A stretch of 64,000 bases of DNA from assembly GCA_016177705.1 (NCBI GenBank), contig JACOUT010000016.1:1-64000 (forward strand). Reading direction: 5' to 3'. This DNA is from Deltaproteobacteria bacterium. GTDB taxonomy: Bacteria; Myxococcota; UBA727; VGSZ01. The position numbers and the translations under genes were made by a program. Under the pieces are notes generated by a model. The model was not told the DNA's origin. It saw only the letters and a list, made by a program, of their open reading frames with translations, and searched no databases. Positions 17,381-26,052 of the stretch are shown piece after piece (position 1 is the first letter of the stretch; every line of letters begins with the position of its first letter).

Positions 17381-18076
17381 ATGACCCGCAAGCCAACATC
17401 GTGGCGGTTTCCTGCCTGCGCGACGGCTGGGCTCGCAGCCCTCGCCGTGGCCGGTTGCCAGACGCCGGGCGCGCGCCCCGAGGACATGCCCGCCGACGCC
17501 CACGTGGCAGAGGCCGCCGAGCACGGCGCAGAGGCCGCCGAGCACGCCGGGCGGTACGACGAGGCCGCGGAGTCGATACGGCGCGTGTCACTCGCGGGCG
17601 TCGCTGAGGGCTGTCCGAACGAGGGCGCCAAGCTGCCCGCGGGACGCTGCTTCGCGCTCGAGATCTACAACCCGACCGAGCGCCATCTCACGGACGCGCG
17701 CCGTCACGAGAAGATGGCGAACGATCATGCCGCGGCCGCGACCGCGCTCAGGTCGTACGAGGAGGGCGCGTGCAAGCACTTCGATCCCGCACAGCGCGCG
17801 GGCTGCCCGCTGCTCGGTCAGCTCGAGCGCGTTGAACCGCTCAAGAACGGTGTCCGCCTGACGCCGAAGCCCGGCGTCAACGTCGCGGCGTGGCAGGCGC
17901 ACATCGGCTGTCACCTCGCGTTCGCGGCCGCACGCGGTGCCGAAGGCATGGCCTCGTGCCCGCTCGGCCTGCGCGGCATCGACGCGGCCACCGCGGGCTC
18001 CGCCGTCGAGCTGACCTCGAACGACCCCAGCACCACCGCCAAGCTGCTGAGCCTCGCCAAGACCCACGTCGACTGA
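17381..18076 (+). CDS. Lipoprotein of unknown function
   Basis: A 231-residue exported protein with a lipoprotein signal ending LAALAVAGC. The mature N-terminus is an Ala/Glu/His-rich helix (HVAEAAEHGAEAAEHAGRYDEAAE); it is followed by a domain with six or so cysteines (GCPN, GRCFAL, GACKHF, AGCPLLG, GCHLAF, SCPLGL). No family is recognised. The ATG at 17381 has GGAGG six bases upstream. It is divergent from the SRPBCC gene and 115 bases before the cation ATPase gene, with no clear hairpin between, so cotranscription with the ATPase is possible but unproven. Confidence 0.72.
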   Translation: MTRKPTSWRFPACATAGLAALAVAGCQTPGARPEDMPADAHVAEAAEHGAEAAEHAGRYDEAAESIRRVSLAGVAEGCPNEGAKLPAGRCFALEIYNPTERHLTDARRHEKMANDHAAAATALRSYEEGACKHFDPAQRAGCPLLGQLERVEPLKNGVRLTPKPGVNVAAWQAHIGCHLAFAAARGAEGMASCPLGLRGIDAATAGSAVELTSNDPSTTAKLLSLAKTHVD

Positions 18077-18191
18077 GGGCCGTCGATGCCGTCGAGCGTA
18101 GTGACGAGCTGCCGATGCGCATCGAACGCGAGCTGGGCTGGGCCGCCCGCGTGGTCGCCGAGCGCGAGACGTTCACCATCGATAGGGGCAC

Positions 18192-20633
18192 GTGATGGTC
18201 GCCGTCGCTTCTCTCAAGTTCCCGGTCGACTACGAGCGCGGACGCTCGCCGGCAGAGGTGACTGAGCTCCTTGCCGAGCAAGGCAGGAACGAGATTGCGA
18301 CCGCGCCGCCGCCTTCGAAGCTGAAGCTCCTGATCGGTCAGTTCAAGGGCGCGATGGTGTGGCTCCTCATCGGCGCGACGTTCCTGTCCGCCGGGCTCGG
18401 CGAGGTGAAAGACGCGATCGCCATCGGCGTCATCCTCGTCTTGAACGCGCTCATCGGGTTCATCCAGGAGTACCGCGCCGAACAGGCGGTGCAGGCGCTG
18501 CGCAGAATGACCGCGCCGCGCGCGCGTGTCTTGCGCGACGGGCAGACCGTCGAGATCGAGGCGGCGCTCGTCGTTCCCGGGGACGTGCTCGTGCTCGACG
18601 CCGGCGACGTCGTCGCGGCCGACGCGCGGCTCATCGAAGCGCATCGTTTGAAGACGAACGAGGCGGCGCTGACGGGCGAGAGCCTGCCGGTGGAGAAGCG
18701 CGCCGGCGCGGAGGAGCAGGGTGCGTCGCTCGCCGAACGACACGGCGAGGTCTTCGCCGGCACTGCGGTCTCCGACGGCAGCGCGCGCGCAATCGTGACC
18801 GCGACGGGGATGCGCACCGAGCTCGGCAAGATCGCGAAGATGCTCGGCGAGACCGCCGACGAGGAAACGCCACTGCAGAAGCGGCTCGAGCGTGTCGGCC
18901 GGCTGCTTTTGCTGCTCTGTCTCGGCGTGGTCGTGCTCGTCGCCGCGGTCGGCTTCCTGCGCGGGATGCCGTGGCTCGAAATCCTGATGGGCTCAGTGTC
19001 ACTCGCGGTCGCGGCGGTACCGGAGGGACTCGCGGCCATCGTCACCATCGCGCTCGCCGTCGGCGTGCAGCGGATGGTCGCGCAGAAGGTGCTGATTCGC
19101 AAGCTCGCCGCCGTCGAGACGCTCGGCTGCGCGACCGTCATCTGCACGGACAAGACGGGCACGCTCACCACCGGCCGCATGCGCGTCCGCGAGGTGTGGG
19201 GAAAGGACCACGCGCGCGTGCTGGCGGTGGCCGCGTCGTGCAGCGACGCCGAGCTCGCGGCGGACGAGCAGGACGGCAGCGGTGACCCGACGGAGGTAGC
19301 GTTGCTGGTCGCGGCGGCACTTGTGGGGCACAGGCGCCCGGACATCGAGGCGACGAACGCGCGCAAGGCGACGTTCCCGTTCGACGCTGAGCGCAAACGC
19401 ATGAGCATCTTTCGGGCCAACGGTGTCCTTTATGTGAAGGGGGCCGTCGAGCTGCTGCTGCCGTTGTGCGCGAGCGGCGGCGACGGCGCGCTGCAAGCGA
19501 ACGCGGAGATGGGCGCGCACGGGCTGCGCGTCCTCGCGGTGGCTGTGGGCAAGACGCAGGAGGAGCGGGATCTCGAGCTGGTGGGTCTCGTCGGCATGGC
19601 CGATCCGCCGCGCACCGAGGCGATCGACGCCGTGCGCGCGGCGCGGCAGGCCGGCATCCGCACGGTGATGATCACGGGCGACCACCCGATGACCGCGGCT
19701 GCAATCGCCAAGGAGATGGGCATCCTGCTCCCGGGAGATGACCCAACGGAGGTTGTCCACGCGCGAGCGACGCCCGCCGACAAGCTCACCATCGTCAGGG
19801 CGTGGAAGCGCCAGGGTGACGTCGTGGCGATGACCGGCGACGGCGTGAACGACGCGCCTGCGCTCAAGGAGGCGCACATCGGCGTGGCGATGGGGAAGGG
19901 CGGCACCGAGGTGACCCGTGAGGCGGCGGACATGGTGCTGGTCGACGACAACTTCGCGAGCATCGTCGCCGCCGTTCGAGAGGGCCGCGGCGTCTACGAC
20001 AACATACGCAAGGCGCTCGTGTATTTGCTCATCGGTAACGTTGGCGAGCTGCTCCTGATGCTCAGCGCGTCGGCCGCAGGACTGCCGCTGCCGCTGTCGC
20101 CGCTGCAGATCTTGTGGGTGAATGTCATCACCGACGGGCTGCCTGCGCTCGCGCTCGTGATGGATCGCCCCGATGGTGACGTGCTCAGGCGCCCGCCGCG
20201 GCGACCGGCGGAGTCGATCCTCGGGCGCTCGCAGTGGACCACGATCGCGCTCACTGGCCTGCTGGAAGCAAGCGTCGTTTTCGGGGTGTTTCTTTGGATG
20301 CTCGAAACGCGCGATCTCGCCACCGCACGCAACCTCGCGTTCTCAGCGCTCGTGGCCTGCGAGCTCCTGCGTTCGTTTGCTGCCCGCTCGACGACCAAGG
20401 TGTTTCTGCAGGTCGGCATCTTCGGCAACGTGACACTGCTCGCCGTCGTTGTTGCGAGCTTGCTCGTGCAGCTCGCGCTCCATCACGTCCCGATCCTGCA
20501 GCACCTTTTCGGCCTCGGCGCGTTGTCGGCGACAGAGTGCGCACTGTCGTTCGGCGTCGGGCTCATCCCGGTGACGGTCATCGAGGTGTCGAAGCTCCTC
20601 CGGCGAGCGCTCGGCACGTCCGGAGCGTCATGA
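18192..20633 (+). CDS. P2-type cation-transporting ATPase (Ca2+-ATPase-like)
   Basis: 813 residues, about ten membrane helices. The family motifs are all present: LTGESLPV in the actuator domain, PEGLAAIVTIAL in TM4 (the P2 PEGL ion-site motif), the phosphorylation site CTDKTGTLTTG, the KGAVE nucleotide-binding region, MITGDHPMTAAAIA, and the hinge GDGVNDAPALKEAHIGVAMG. TM6 reads NVITDGLPALALV. This matches bacterial SERCA/PMR1-like pumps for Ca2+ or Mn2+ rather than heavy-metal P1B pumps, since there is no CPx motif and no N-terminal metal domain. GTG at 18192 or ATG at 18195 can start it. The downstream START gene overlaps by four bases. Confidence 0.93.
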   Translation: MMVAVASLKFPVDYERGRSPAEVTELLAEQGRNEIATAPPPSKLKLLIGQFKGAMVWLLIGATFLSAGLGEVKDAIAIGVILVLNALIGFIQEYRAEQAVQALRRMTAPRARVLRDGQTVEIEAALVVPGDVLVLDAGDVVAADARLIEAHRLKTNEAALTGESLPVEKRAGAEEQGASLAERHGEVFAGTAVSDGSARAIVTATGMRTELGKIAKMLGETADEETPLQKRLERVGRLLLLLCLGVVVLVAAVGFLRGMPWLEILMGSVSLAVAAVPEGLAAIVTIALAVGVQRMVAQKVLIRKLAAVETLGCATVICTDKTGTLTTGRMRVREVWGKDHARVLAVAASCSDAELAADEQDGSGDPTEVALLVAAALVGHRRPDIEATNARKATFPFDAERKRMSIFRANGVLYVKGAVELLLPLCASGGDGALQANAEMGAHGLRVLAVAVGKTQEERDLELVGLVGMADPPRTEAIDAVRAARQAGIRTVMITGDHPMTAAAIAKEMGILLPGDDPTEVVHARATPADKLTIVRAWKRQGDVVAMTGDGVNDAPALKEAHIGVAMGKGGTEVTREAADMVLVDDNFASIVAAVREGRGVYDNIRKALVYLLIGNVGELLLMLSASAAGLPLPLSPLQILWVNVITDGLPALALVMDRPDGDVLRRPPRRPAESILGRSQWTTIALTGLLEASVVFGVFLWMLETRDLATARNLAFSALVACELLRSFAARSTTKVFLQVGIFGNVTLLAVVVASLLVQLALHHVPILQHLFGLGALSATECALSFGVGLIPVTVIEVSKLLRRALGTSGAS

Positions 20634-21265
20634 CAGGCGCGCTCGCTCTCCTCATCCTCACCACCGCGCCGCCTTCACCGTCCGCCGTCGACGTGGGTGC
20701 GCTGCGGAAGGGCGAAGGCATCAGCGACGACGACTGGCAGCGCCTGAAGACTGGCGATGTCATCACGCACCGAACGCCGTCGCGCGGCAAACCGCCCGTC
20801 GGTGAAGGGCGCGGTGCGTTCATCATCGTTGTCCCAGCGCAGCACGTCTTCGAGCAGCTCGGACGCGTGGAGGAGATGCCCGAATACAGCACGTGCCTGA
20901 AGGCCATTCAGGTGCTGCTGCGGGCGCAGCACGATGGCGGCAGCCACATCAAGGCGCGCGAGACGCATCAGTCGTTGTGGATGAAGGCGAGCTACACGCT
21001 CGACTATTGGGAAGATCGCGAGCGCAACGAGATCCGTTGGAGCCTCGATCCGCGCGCGCTCCATGATGTGGTGAAGATGAGCGGCTCTTGGCGGGTGGTC
21101 GCGCTCGACGACGCCTCTGCTCTCGTCCTCTACCGCATCAGCGCGAGCGCGGGGCGCGCGCTGCCGCCGGTCATCGAAGACTACTTCGCTGGCATGATGA
21201 TGCCCGGCTACCTCAAGAACGTGCGCGCGCACATCGAGAAGGCCCATGCTCGCGGCGAACATTGA
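20630..21265 (+). CDS. Exported START/SRPBCC-domain protein
   Basis: A 211-residue protein with a short hydrophobic leader (MTGALALLILTTAPPSPSAVD) and a START-like body: GRGAFIIVVPAQHVFEQLGRVEEMPEYSTCLKAI, then strands with YTLDYWEDRERNEIRWSLDP and a C-terminal helix (PPVIEDYFAGMMMPGYLKNVRAHIEKA). This family binds lipids or other hydrophobic molecules. It is translationally coupled to the P-type ATPase (ATGA overlap) and its end overlaps the next hydrolase gene by 20 bases, so the three products probably act together, possibly in a membrane-lipid or cation-linked process. Confidence 0.75.
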   Translation: MTGALALLILTTAPPSPSAVDVGALRKGEGISDDDWQRLKTGDVITHRTPSRGKPPVGEGRGAFIIVVPAQHVFEQLGRVEEMPEYSTCLKAIQVLLRAQHDGGSHIKARETHQSLWMKASYTLDYWEDRERNEIRWSLDPRALHDVVKMSGSWRVVALDDASALVLYRISASAGRALPPVIEDYFAGMMMPGYLKNVRAHIEKAHARGEH

Positions 21266-22250
21266 CCCTAGCCGTTCCGACGCAGGGGCGCCGCTCACGC
21301 GCGCCGACAAGCCGTTCGCGCAGTGGCGGCGCTACGTGCTCGACAATGACAGCGACGCCGACGCCATCGCCCGCGAGCTGCGCGCGTTGCACTTCACCTC
21401 CGCCGGACACTCCCATGAGCTCATTGGGTTCGAGGCGACAAGAAACGAACCGACGGTGCTCATCTCGCCGGGCTCCGGCGGCCACGCCTATGTCTTCGCC
21501 GAGCTTGCTCATCTCCTGCACCTGCGCGGCTTCAATGTCTTCGTGATGCCTCGACACGGCGGCCTCACCATCGACGAGCTCGTCTCGCGGCACCGCGACG
21601 CGATCGACGCGCTCGTTGCGCGGTACCGAGGGCATGTCGGCGTGTTCGGCGAAGGCCTCGGCGGTTTCGCCGCCTTCTACCTCGCGCTCGCAGGCGCGCC
21701 GATCGACAGCGTCGCGTGCCAGAACGCACCCGCGATCCTCGACGAGCCTGCGTTCCAAGCTGCGGTCCTCGGCGACGAAGCGCAGGGCCGCATGCGACGG
21801 CGGCTGCTGCCGGTCATGAAGGCACTCGCCAAACACGCACCGCAGCTGCCGGTGCCGATCCGGGCGTACCTCGACTTCAGAAGGATGGTCGACATGCGCG
21901 GCGCAGCGCACGCCGTGGAGTCTCGCCTCGTCGAACAGTACCTCGGCGATCGTGACTTCGACAGACGCTATCCATTGCGCGCTGTGCTGTCGCTGCTCAC
22001 GACTTCGCTACCGCGGCCATTGGCGTCGATGACGGTACCAACGATGTTCATCGTCGCGCGGCGCGGTTTCGCGCCCGAGTATGTTCGCGCATTGTTCGAG
22101 CGCTTGCCACAAAACAGAAAGGAGCTCGTCGACGTCGACGGCGGCGTCTTCTTCATGGTCTCGCACGCGCGCGAGGAGGCGCGGATCCTCGGACGGTGGT
22201 TCGATCAAACGCTCCGCGGCGACGCTCGACGCGGCGATGACGCGAGATGA
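21246..22250 (+). CDS. Alpha/beta-hydrolase fold protein lacking the nucleophile serine
   Basis: 334 residues. The fold is indicated by an oxyanion-type segment VLISPGSGGHAY, a strand-turn-helix at VGVFGEGLGGFAAFYLALAGAP near 130-150, and late strands TMFIVARRGFAPEYV and VDVDGGVFFMV. In active hydrolases the elbow is G-x-S-x-G; here it is G-E-G-L-G, so the nucleophile is Gly. A late His sits in VSHAREEA, but without the Ser the canonical triad is absent. The protein may be a binding protein, or use other chemistry. It is cytoplasmic with no signal peptide, and lies at the end of the ATPase-START-hydrolase operon. Confidence 0.75.
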   Translation: MLAANIDPSRSDAGAPLTRADKPFAQWRRYVLDNDSDADAIARELRALHFTSAGHSHELIGFEATRNEPTVLISPGSGGHAYVFAELAHLLHLRGFNVFVMPRHGGLTIDELVSRHRDAIDALVARYRGHVGVFGEGLGGFAAFYLALAGAPIDSVACQNAPAILDEPAFQAAVLGDEAQGRMRRRLLPVMKALAKHAPQLPVPIRAYLDFRRMVDMRGAAHAVESRLVEQYLGDRDFDRRYPLRAVLSLLTTSLPRPLASMTVPTMFIVARRGFAPEYVRALFERLPQNRKELVDVDGGVFFMVSHAREEARILGRWFDQTLRGDARRGDDAR

Positions 22251-22355
22251 ACCGAGCCGTCCCGTGGCGGCCGCGCCGCCCTCGCCATCGACAACGCCGG
22301 ACACCGTCGACGCGAACCGCGAACCGCGGACCTGACGCGGTGACCCGCGCGGCGC

Positions 22356-22874
22356 TCACTTGGTCGCGGCGGGTGCTGGCGGCTTGGGCGCAGGCGCCGC
22401 CGCCGCCGCGGGCTTCTCGACCCGCACGCTGCGCGCCTTGCCGAGCACGGTCGCCTGAATGACCACGGCGGCGTTCCGATCCGCGGCGACCGCGAGCTCC
22501 CCCACGAGGTGATCGTCGAGCGTCCCATCCGGCTTCTTCGCGATCGGCAGCACGACCTTCTTGACCTCCTTGCCGATGACGACGGTGCCTTTCGCGTCGG
22601 TGGGCAGCGCCACCGGCGCCAAATGCGCGTCGTAGAAATAGACGGTGAAGGCACGCTCGCCGAATACCACCTCGACGTGCGTCTCCTTGTCGACGGTGAC
22701 GACGACGCCGCCGTGGGGTGAGGCATGCGCGTGATCGCCAGGTGCTTGCGCTTTCGGCGGCGGTGGCGGCACCTTCGGCGCGTCATGGTGCTCACCCGGC
22801 GGGTGCGGCTCGTCCTCGTGGGCGAGCGCGACCGGGGCGGCAAGAACGAATGACAGGACGAGGGCTCGCTTCAT
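22356..22874 (-). CDS. Periplasmic His-rich protein at the end of RND operon 1
   Basis: A 172-residue exported protein (signal MKRALVLSFVLAAPVALA). The mature N-terminus is rich in His/Asp/Pro (HEDEPHPPGEHHDAPK, then GDHAHASPHGG), a metal-binding type of sequence. A beta-rich domain follows (TVDKETHVEVVFGERAFTVYFYD) and the C-terminus is an Ala/Pro tail. It is probably a metal chaperone or buffer for the upstream pump. The ATG at 22874 is preferred because GGAG precedes it at good spacing. An ATG at 22895, overlapping the pump stop, would give a longer N-terminus. The metal is not determined; Cu, Zn and Co are all possible. Confidence 0.8.
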   Translation of the reverse strand: MKRALVLSFVLAAPVALAHEDEPHPPGEHHDAPKVPPPPPKAQAPGDHAHASPHGGVVVTVDKETHVEVVFGERAFTVYFYDAHLAPVALPTDAKGTVVIGKEVKKVVLPIAKKPDGTLDDHLVGELAVAADRNAAVVIQATVLGKARSVRVEKPAAAAAPAPKPPAPAATK

Positions 22875-22891
22875 GTTGCTTCTCCATCTGC

Positions 22892-25800
22892 TCATGGGAC
22901 GACTTGGGGCGCCGCGAGCTTCACCTGCTCACCGCGCGCACGTCGCTCGAGCGCGGCGCCGCCGAAGCGGTAGAAGATCGCGGGAGTGACGACGAGGTCG
23001 AGCATCGTCGACGACAACAGGCCGCCGAGGATTACGACGGCGACCGGGTGCAGGATCTCTTTGCCCGGCGCGCCCGCCGCCAGCGCGAGCGGCACCAGCG
23101 CGAGGCCGGCGGTGAGCGCGGTCATCAACACCGGTACCAATCGATCGAGCGAACCCTTCACGATCATCTCGCGCGTGAAGGGTACCCCCTCGCGCTCGAC
23201 CAGGTGCAGGTAGCGATCGATGATCATGATGCTGTTGCGCGAAGCGATGCCGCAGAGCGTGATGAAGCCGACCAGGGTGGCGACGGAGAAGGGCAGCCCG
23301 GCGATCCACAGCGCGGCCACGCTGCCGATGAGCGCGAGCGGGACGTTCAACAGCACCTGCCACACGAAGCGCAGGCTCCGCAGGTGCGTGTAGAGCACGA
23401 GCGCCATGCCGAGCAGCGAAAAGATCGAGAGCGCAGCGATGGTGCGGGTCGCCTGCTGCTGGCTCTCGAATTGCCCCTCGTACGTGACATAGGTGCCGTC
23501 GGGCCGCGGCAGCGCGTCGACGGCGCGGCGCACCTCGGCGACCACGGCACCCAGATCGCGCCCCTGCACGTTGGCGCTGACCACGATGCGGCGCGCGCCG
23601 TGGTCGTGCACGATTTGGTTCGGCCCGCGATCCTCGACGACGTCGGCGATGGCCGACAGCGGCACCTTGGCGCCGCCGCCGGTCTCGATGAGCGCGCCGC
23701 GGATACCCTCGAGCGACGAGCGCGCCTCCTCACCATAGCGGACGATCAGATCGTAGCGACGCTGACCGTCGATCACCTGACCGACCACGGCACCGGCGAG
23801 CGCGCGCTCCAGGTGCTCCGCCAGCGCCCCGGGAGCAACGCCGTGGCGCAGCGCCCGCTCGCGGTCGACGCGCACGCGCACCTGCGGGATCAGCACCTGC
23901 TTCTCGATGACGAGGTCAACCACGCCGTCGACCTTCGACATCGCCTCCTCCACACGCGCGGCTTGGCTGCGCAGCACCGCGAGGTCGGGACCAAACACCT
24001 TGACGACGAGCTGTGCGCGCACGCCGGAGAGCAGGTGATCGAGGCGATGCGAGATCGGCTGGCCGATGCCGACGTTCACGCCGGGGATGAGCGCGAGCTT
24101 GTCGCGCATCTCGGCGAGCACCTGTTCGCGCGGCCTCAGCGGCCGCCGCTGCCCGGACACCTCGTCGCCATGGAAGTCGACGTCGATCTCCGTGTAGTGC
24201 ACCCCCTCGGCGTGCTCGTCGAGCTCGGCGCGCCCGGTGCGGCGGCCCGTGCTTCTCACCTCGGGGATGGAGCCGATCAGCTCCTCGGCGATGGTGCCGA
24301 GGCGATTCGATTCCTCGAGGCTCGTGCCGGGCGCGGCGAGCACGTTGACGGTCGCGGTACCCTCGTTGAACCTCGGTAGGAACTCGGCGCCGAGGAAGGG
24401 CACGCTCGCCGCCGCCATCACGACCAGCGCCGCGGCGCCGGCCATCACCGGCAGCGGGCGGTCGAGCGTATGGGCCAGCACCCAGCGCTGGCCCGCCTTG
24501 AGGAAACGCACCAAGAGCCCGTCCCGATCATGCGCGGTGGCCTTGGCCGTCGGCAGGAGCAGCGAGCAGAGCGCAGGCGTCACCGTCAGCGAGACGAACA
24601 GCGACGCGATGATCGACACGATGTACGCCACGCCCAGGGGAACGAACAGGCGTCCCTCGATGCCGCTCATCGAGAACAGCGGGATGAAGACCAAGACGAC
24701 CAGGATGGTCGCGACCACGATCGAATTCCGGACCTCGCTCGATGCCTGGTAGACGACCTGCACCGCCGGTTTGGGGCTGCCGGCGGCGCGGTTCTCCCGC
24801 AGCCTGCGAAACACGTTCTCTACGTCGACGATGGCATCGTCGACCAACTCGCCGATGGCGACCGCCAGGCCGCCGAGCGTCATGGTGTTGATGGTCAGCC
24901 CGAACGCCTTGAACACGAGCGCGCTGACCAGCAGCGAGAGCGGGATGGCCGTGAGCGTGATCAGCGTGGTGCGGAGGTTCATCAGGAACAGCACCAGTAC
25001 GATGACGACGAGAATGGCGCCGTCGCGCAGCGCCTCCGCCACGTTCTCGATCGCGGTCTCGATGAAGGTCGCTTGTCGGAACAGCTCTACCACCTCGACG
25101 TCGCCCGGCACGCTCGCGCCAAGCTCGGAGAGCGCGCGCTCGATCTGCTCCGTCAGATCGATGGTCGACGCTCCGGGCTGCTTCTGGATGGACAGCACGA
25201 CCGCGGGCTTGCCGTTGACGCCCGCGTCGCCGCGCTTGATGGCCGGGCCGAAGCGGACGTCGGCGACGTCGCGCAGGCGGATGGGCACGCCGGCCTCGAA
25301 GCCGACGGCGGTGGCGGCGATGTCCTCGAGCGAGGCCGTGCGCGACACGTTGCGCACCAGGTATTCCTGGCTCTTTCGCTCGAGGAAGCCGCCCGTGGTG
25401 TTCGCCTGCGCGAGGCCGGCGGCGCGCTCGACGTCCTCGAGCGTCAGGCCGTAGGCGAGCAGCCGCTCGGGCTTGACCAGCACCTGGAACTGTTTGACGC
25501 CGCCTCCGATGGGGATGACCTGCGCGACGCCGGGGATGGTGAGCAAGCGCGGGCGAAAGACCCAGTCGGCCGCCGAGCGGATCTCGAGCGCCGACGTCGC
25601 TCCGCCTTTCGAGGTGAGGCCGACCAGCAAGATCTCGCCCATGATCGACGTGACCGGCCCCATCTGCGGTGCGACCTCGGGCGGCAGGCGCTCCTCGACC
25701 ACCTGCAGCCGCTCGGCGACGAGCTGGCGGTCGCGGTAGATGTCGGTGTCCCAGCCGAACTCGACGTACACGATTGACAGGCCGACGCCGGAGGTCGAGC

Positions 25801-26047
25801 GCACGCGCACGACGCCGGGAGCGCCGTTCATCGCCTGCTCGATCGGCGCGGTGACGAGGGTCTCGACCTCCTCGGGCGAGAGCCCGCCGGCTTCGGTCAT
25901 CACCGTCACGGTCGGACGGTTGAGGTCGGGGAAGACGTCGACGGGCAGCTTCGACAGCACCAGCGCGCCGTAGACGCAGACGAGCGCCGCGCCAGCCACG
26001 ACCAGCATGCGGTGCTCGAGCGAGAAGCGGATGATGCGGTCGAACAT
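22892..26047 (-). CDS. Heavy-metal efflux RND transporter (CusA/CzcA family), system 1
   Basis: 1051 residues with the RND layout: helix 1 at the N-terminus, two large periplasmic loops, twelve membrane helices in all. Family tracts include KLPVDVFPDLNRPTVTVMTE near 30, PIEQAMNGAPGV, and TM4 with the proton-relay region GGLAVAIGELVDDAIVDVENVFRR (paired acidic residues). TM10 reads LIGSVAALWIAGLPFSVATLVGFITLCGIASRNSIMII. The GELVDDAIVD pattern is typical of heavy-metal RND pumps rather than drug pumps. It would export mono- or divalent metal from periplasm to outside with the MFP and OMF encoded upstream. It is the third gene of the operon, overlapping the His-rich protein region. Confidence 0.94.
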   Translation of the reverse strand: MFDRIIRFSLEHRMLVVAGAALVCVYGALVLSKLPVDVFPDLNRPTVTVMTEAGGLSPEEVETLVTAPIEQAMNGAPGVVRVRSTSGVGLSIVYVEFGWDTDIYRDRQLVAERLQVVEERLPPEVAPQMGPVTSIMGEILLVGLTSKGGATSALEIRSAADWVFRPRLLTIPGVAQVIPIGGGVKQFQVLVKPERLLAYGLTLEDVERAAGLAQANTTGGFLERKSQEYLVRNVSRTASLEDIAATAVGFEAGVPIRLRDVADVRFGPAIKRGDAGVNGKPAVVLSIQKQPGASTIDLTEQIERALSELGASVPGDVEVVELFRQATFIETAIENVAEALRDGAILVVIVLVLFLMNLRTTLITLTAIPLSLLVSALVFKAFGLTINTMTLGGLAVAIGELVDDAIVDVENVFRRLRENRAAGSPKPAVQVVYQASSEVRNSIVVATILVVLVFIPLFSMSGIEGRLFVPLGVAYIVSIIASLFVSLTVTPALCSLLLPTAKATAHDRDGLLVRFLKAGQRWVLAHTLDRPLPVMAGAAALVVMAAASVPFLGAEFLPRFNEGTATVNVLAAPGTSLEESNRLGTIAEELIGSIPEVRSTGRRTGRAELDEHAEGVHYTEIDVDFHGDEVSGQRRPLRPREQVLAEMRDKLALIPGVNVGIGQPISHRLDHLLSGVRAQLVVKVFGPDLAVLRSQAARVEEAMSKVDGVVDLVIEKQVLIPQVRVRVDRERALRHGVAPGALAEHLERALAGAVVGQVIDGQRRYDLIVRYGEEARSSLEGIRGALIETGGGAKVPLSAIADVVEDRGPNQIVHDHGARRIVVSANVQGRDLGAVVAEVRRAVDALPRPDGTYVTYEGQFESQQQATRTIAALSIFSLLGMALVLYTHLRSLRFVWQVLLNVPLALIGSVAALWIAGLPFSVATLVGFITLCGIASRNSIMIIDRYLHLVEREGVPFTREMIVKGSLDRLVPVLMTALTAGLALVPLALAAGAPGKEILHPVAVVILGGLLSSTMLDLVVTPAIFYRFGGAALERRARGEQVKLAAPQVVP

Positions 26048-26052
26048 CGTCG

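Noticed and set aside
18087..18194. Short plus-strand frame just before the P-type ATPase gene (MRIERELGWAARVVAERE...)
   Set aside because: It has a coding-like look but only about 26 codons after the last ATG and no Shine-Dalgarno sequence; it could be a remnant, but evidence is too thin.
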